Below are positions 13,823 through 14,247 of a stretch of DNA of 14,247 bases, piece by piece. The notes under the pieces are model-generated. The model was not told the origin of the DNA and made no database searches. It saw nothing but the letters and a program-made list of their open reading frames with translations. The position numbers and the translations under genes are program-made. Every line of letters begins with the position of its first letter. The first letter of the stretch is position 1. The stretch comes from CAZVLE01 sp964627855 (lineage in GTDB: Bacteria > Bacillota > Dethiobacteria > DTU022), in NCBI GenBank assembly GCA_964627855.1, contig CAZVLE010000154.1, forward strand, positions 1 to 14,247, given 5' to 3'.

Positions 13823-14247
13823 ATGACTGATCAAAATCAGGATAACCATAAACATGTCATTTCCTGGGCCGGGGGAAAGTATAAAGGACAGTTGAAATAT
13901 GGTGTGCCTCACGGCCAGGGAAAGCTTATTTTGCCAGATGGCTCCAGGTATGAGGGGGAATGGTTGGAAGGCAAGCCTCATGGTCGGGGCACAATTTATT
14001 ATCCGGGTGGGGGCACTTACCAGGGTGAAATTGCTACAGGTAAGAGAGAAGGTTATGGCCGTTATAGCCTACCGGATGGTAAAGTAGTTGAAGGATACTG
14101 GGTCAAGAACGATTTCAGCAGACCGGCAGAAGAAAGACGGATCATCGAACCATCATCTCCGCCTGAAAAGGCGCAGCGAAGAACGATGATCAGGATTAAT
14201 GAACTGCACTTTAGTTACAGCAGCGGTAAGGGTGTTTTTGATCTGAG
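13823..14247 (+). CDS. MORN-repeat protein, possibly fused to an ABC ATPase (3' partial)
   Basis: The frame opens at ATG 13823, with AAGGGA about 7 bases upstream, and is still open at the window end (141 codons seen). After a short polar N-terminus come four MORN-type repeats with a 23-residue period, starting at about residues 20, 43, 66 and 89: Y-x-G-x-x-x-x-G-x-x-H-G-x-G patterns such as YKGQLKYGVPHGQG, YEGEWLEGKPHGRG and YQGEIATGKREGYG, with a partial fourth. A charged, proline-containing linker (99-121) follows. From residue 122 the sequence MIRINELHFSYSSGKGVFDL resembles the first strands of an ABC-type ATPase before its Walker A. The Met at 14186 has no ribosome binding site at normal distance, so a fusion is more likely than a separate gene. 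No signal peptide is seen. MORN repeats often mediate lipid or protein contacts; the role here is unknown. Confidence 0.8.
   Translation, partial: MTDQNQDNHKHVISWAGGKYKGQLKYGVPHGQGKLILPDGSRYEGEWLEGKPHGRGTIYYPGGGTYQGEIATGKREGYGRYSLPDGKVVEGYWVKNDFSRPAEERRIIEPSSPPEKAQRRTMIRINELHFSYSSGKGVFDL

Overview
The window looks like a chromosomal segment from a low-to-mid GC Firmicute, probably a clostridial or Peptococcaceae-like lineage. The signs are an EcfA1/EcfA2/EcfT module, a Bacillus/Clostridium-type pyrimidine-nucleoside phosphorylase, a UPF0182 membrane protein, a DUF1847 protein, strong GGAGG-type ribosome binding sites and frequent TTG starts (pdp, deoC, the UPF0182 gene, the RNase H/PFK gene and probably two ecf genes). 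This placement is inferred from gene content, not from a search.

Region 1 (1-2608, + strand) is a nucleoside uptake and salvage operon. It holds the 3' part of an ABC permease of the nucleoside/branched-chain type, then pdp and deoC. Nucleosides brought in are phosphorolysed to base plus (deoxy)ribose-1-P, and after conversion of deoxyribose-1-P to the 5-phosphate, DeoC yields glyceraldehyde-3-P and acetaldehyde. Region 2 (2615-7124, + strand) starts with a near-consensus sigma-A promoter directly behind deoC. It carries a large UPF0182 membrane protein and then a single reading frame joining a complete RNase HI to a complete group III phosphofructokinase, closed by a modest hairpin/T-run terminator.

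Region 3 (10245-7149, - strand) is a self-contained energy-coupling-factor importer: S component, EcfA1, EcfA2, EcfT. The two ATPases are degenerate in complementary positions, so the heterodimer should have one canonical and one degenerate ATP site. A divergent intergenic region (10246-10425) carries an 8-bp inverted repeat over a weak candidate ecf promoter.

Region 4 (10426-14247, + strand) is a looser set of genes: a small secreted protein of unknown function, a structured hairpin element resembling REP/RAYT-type sequences, a cysteine-rich DUF1847 protein, an exported lipoprotein amidohydrolase with a strong 3' hairpin, and the start of a MORN-repeat protein. The MORN frame runs without a stop into what looks like the first strand of an ABC ATPase before the window ends.

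No tRNA, rRNA, CRISPR array or intact transposase gene was seen. The most notable observations are the complementary decay of the ECF ATPases, the RNase HI-phosphofructokinase fusion with a possible internal start, and the possible MORN-ABC fusion.
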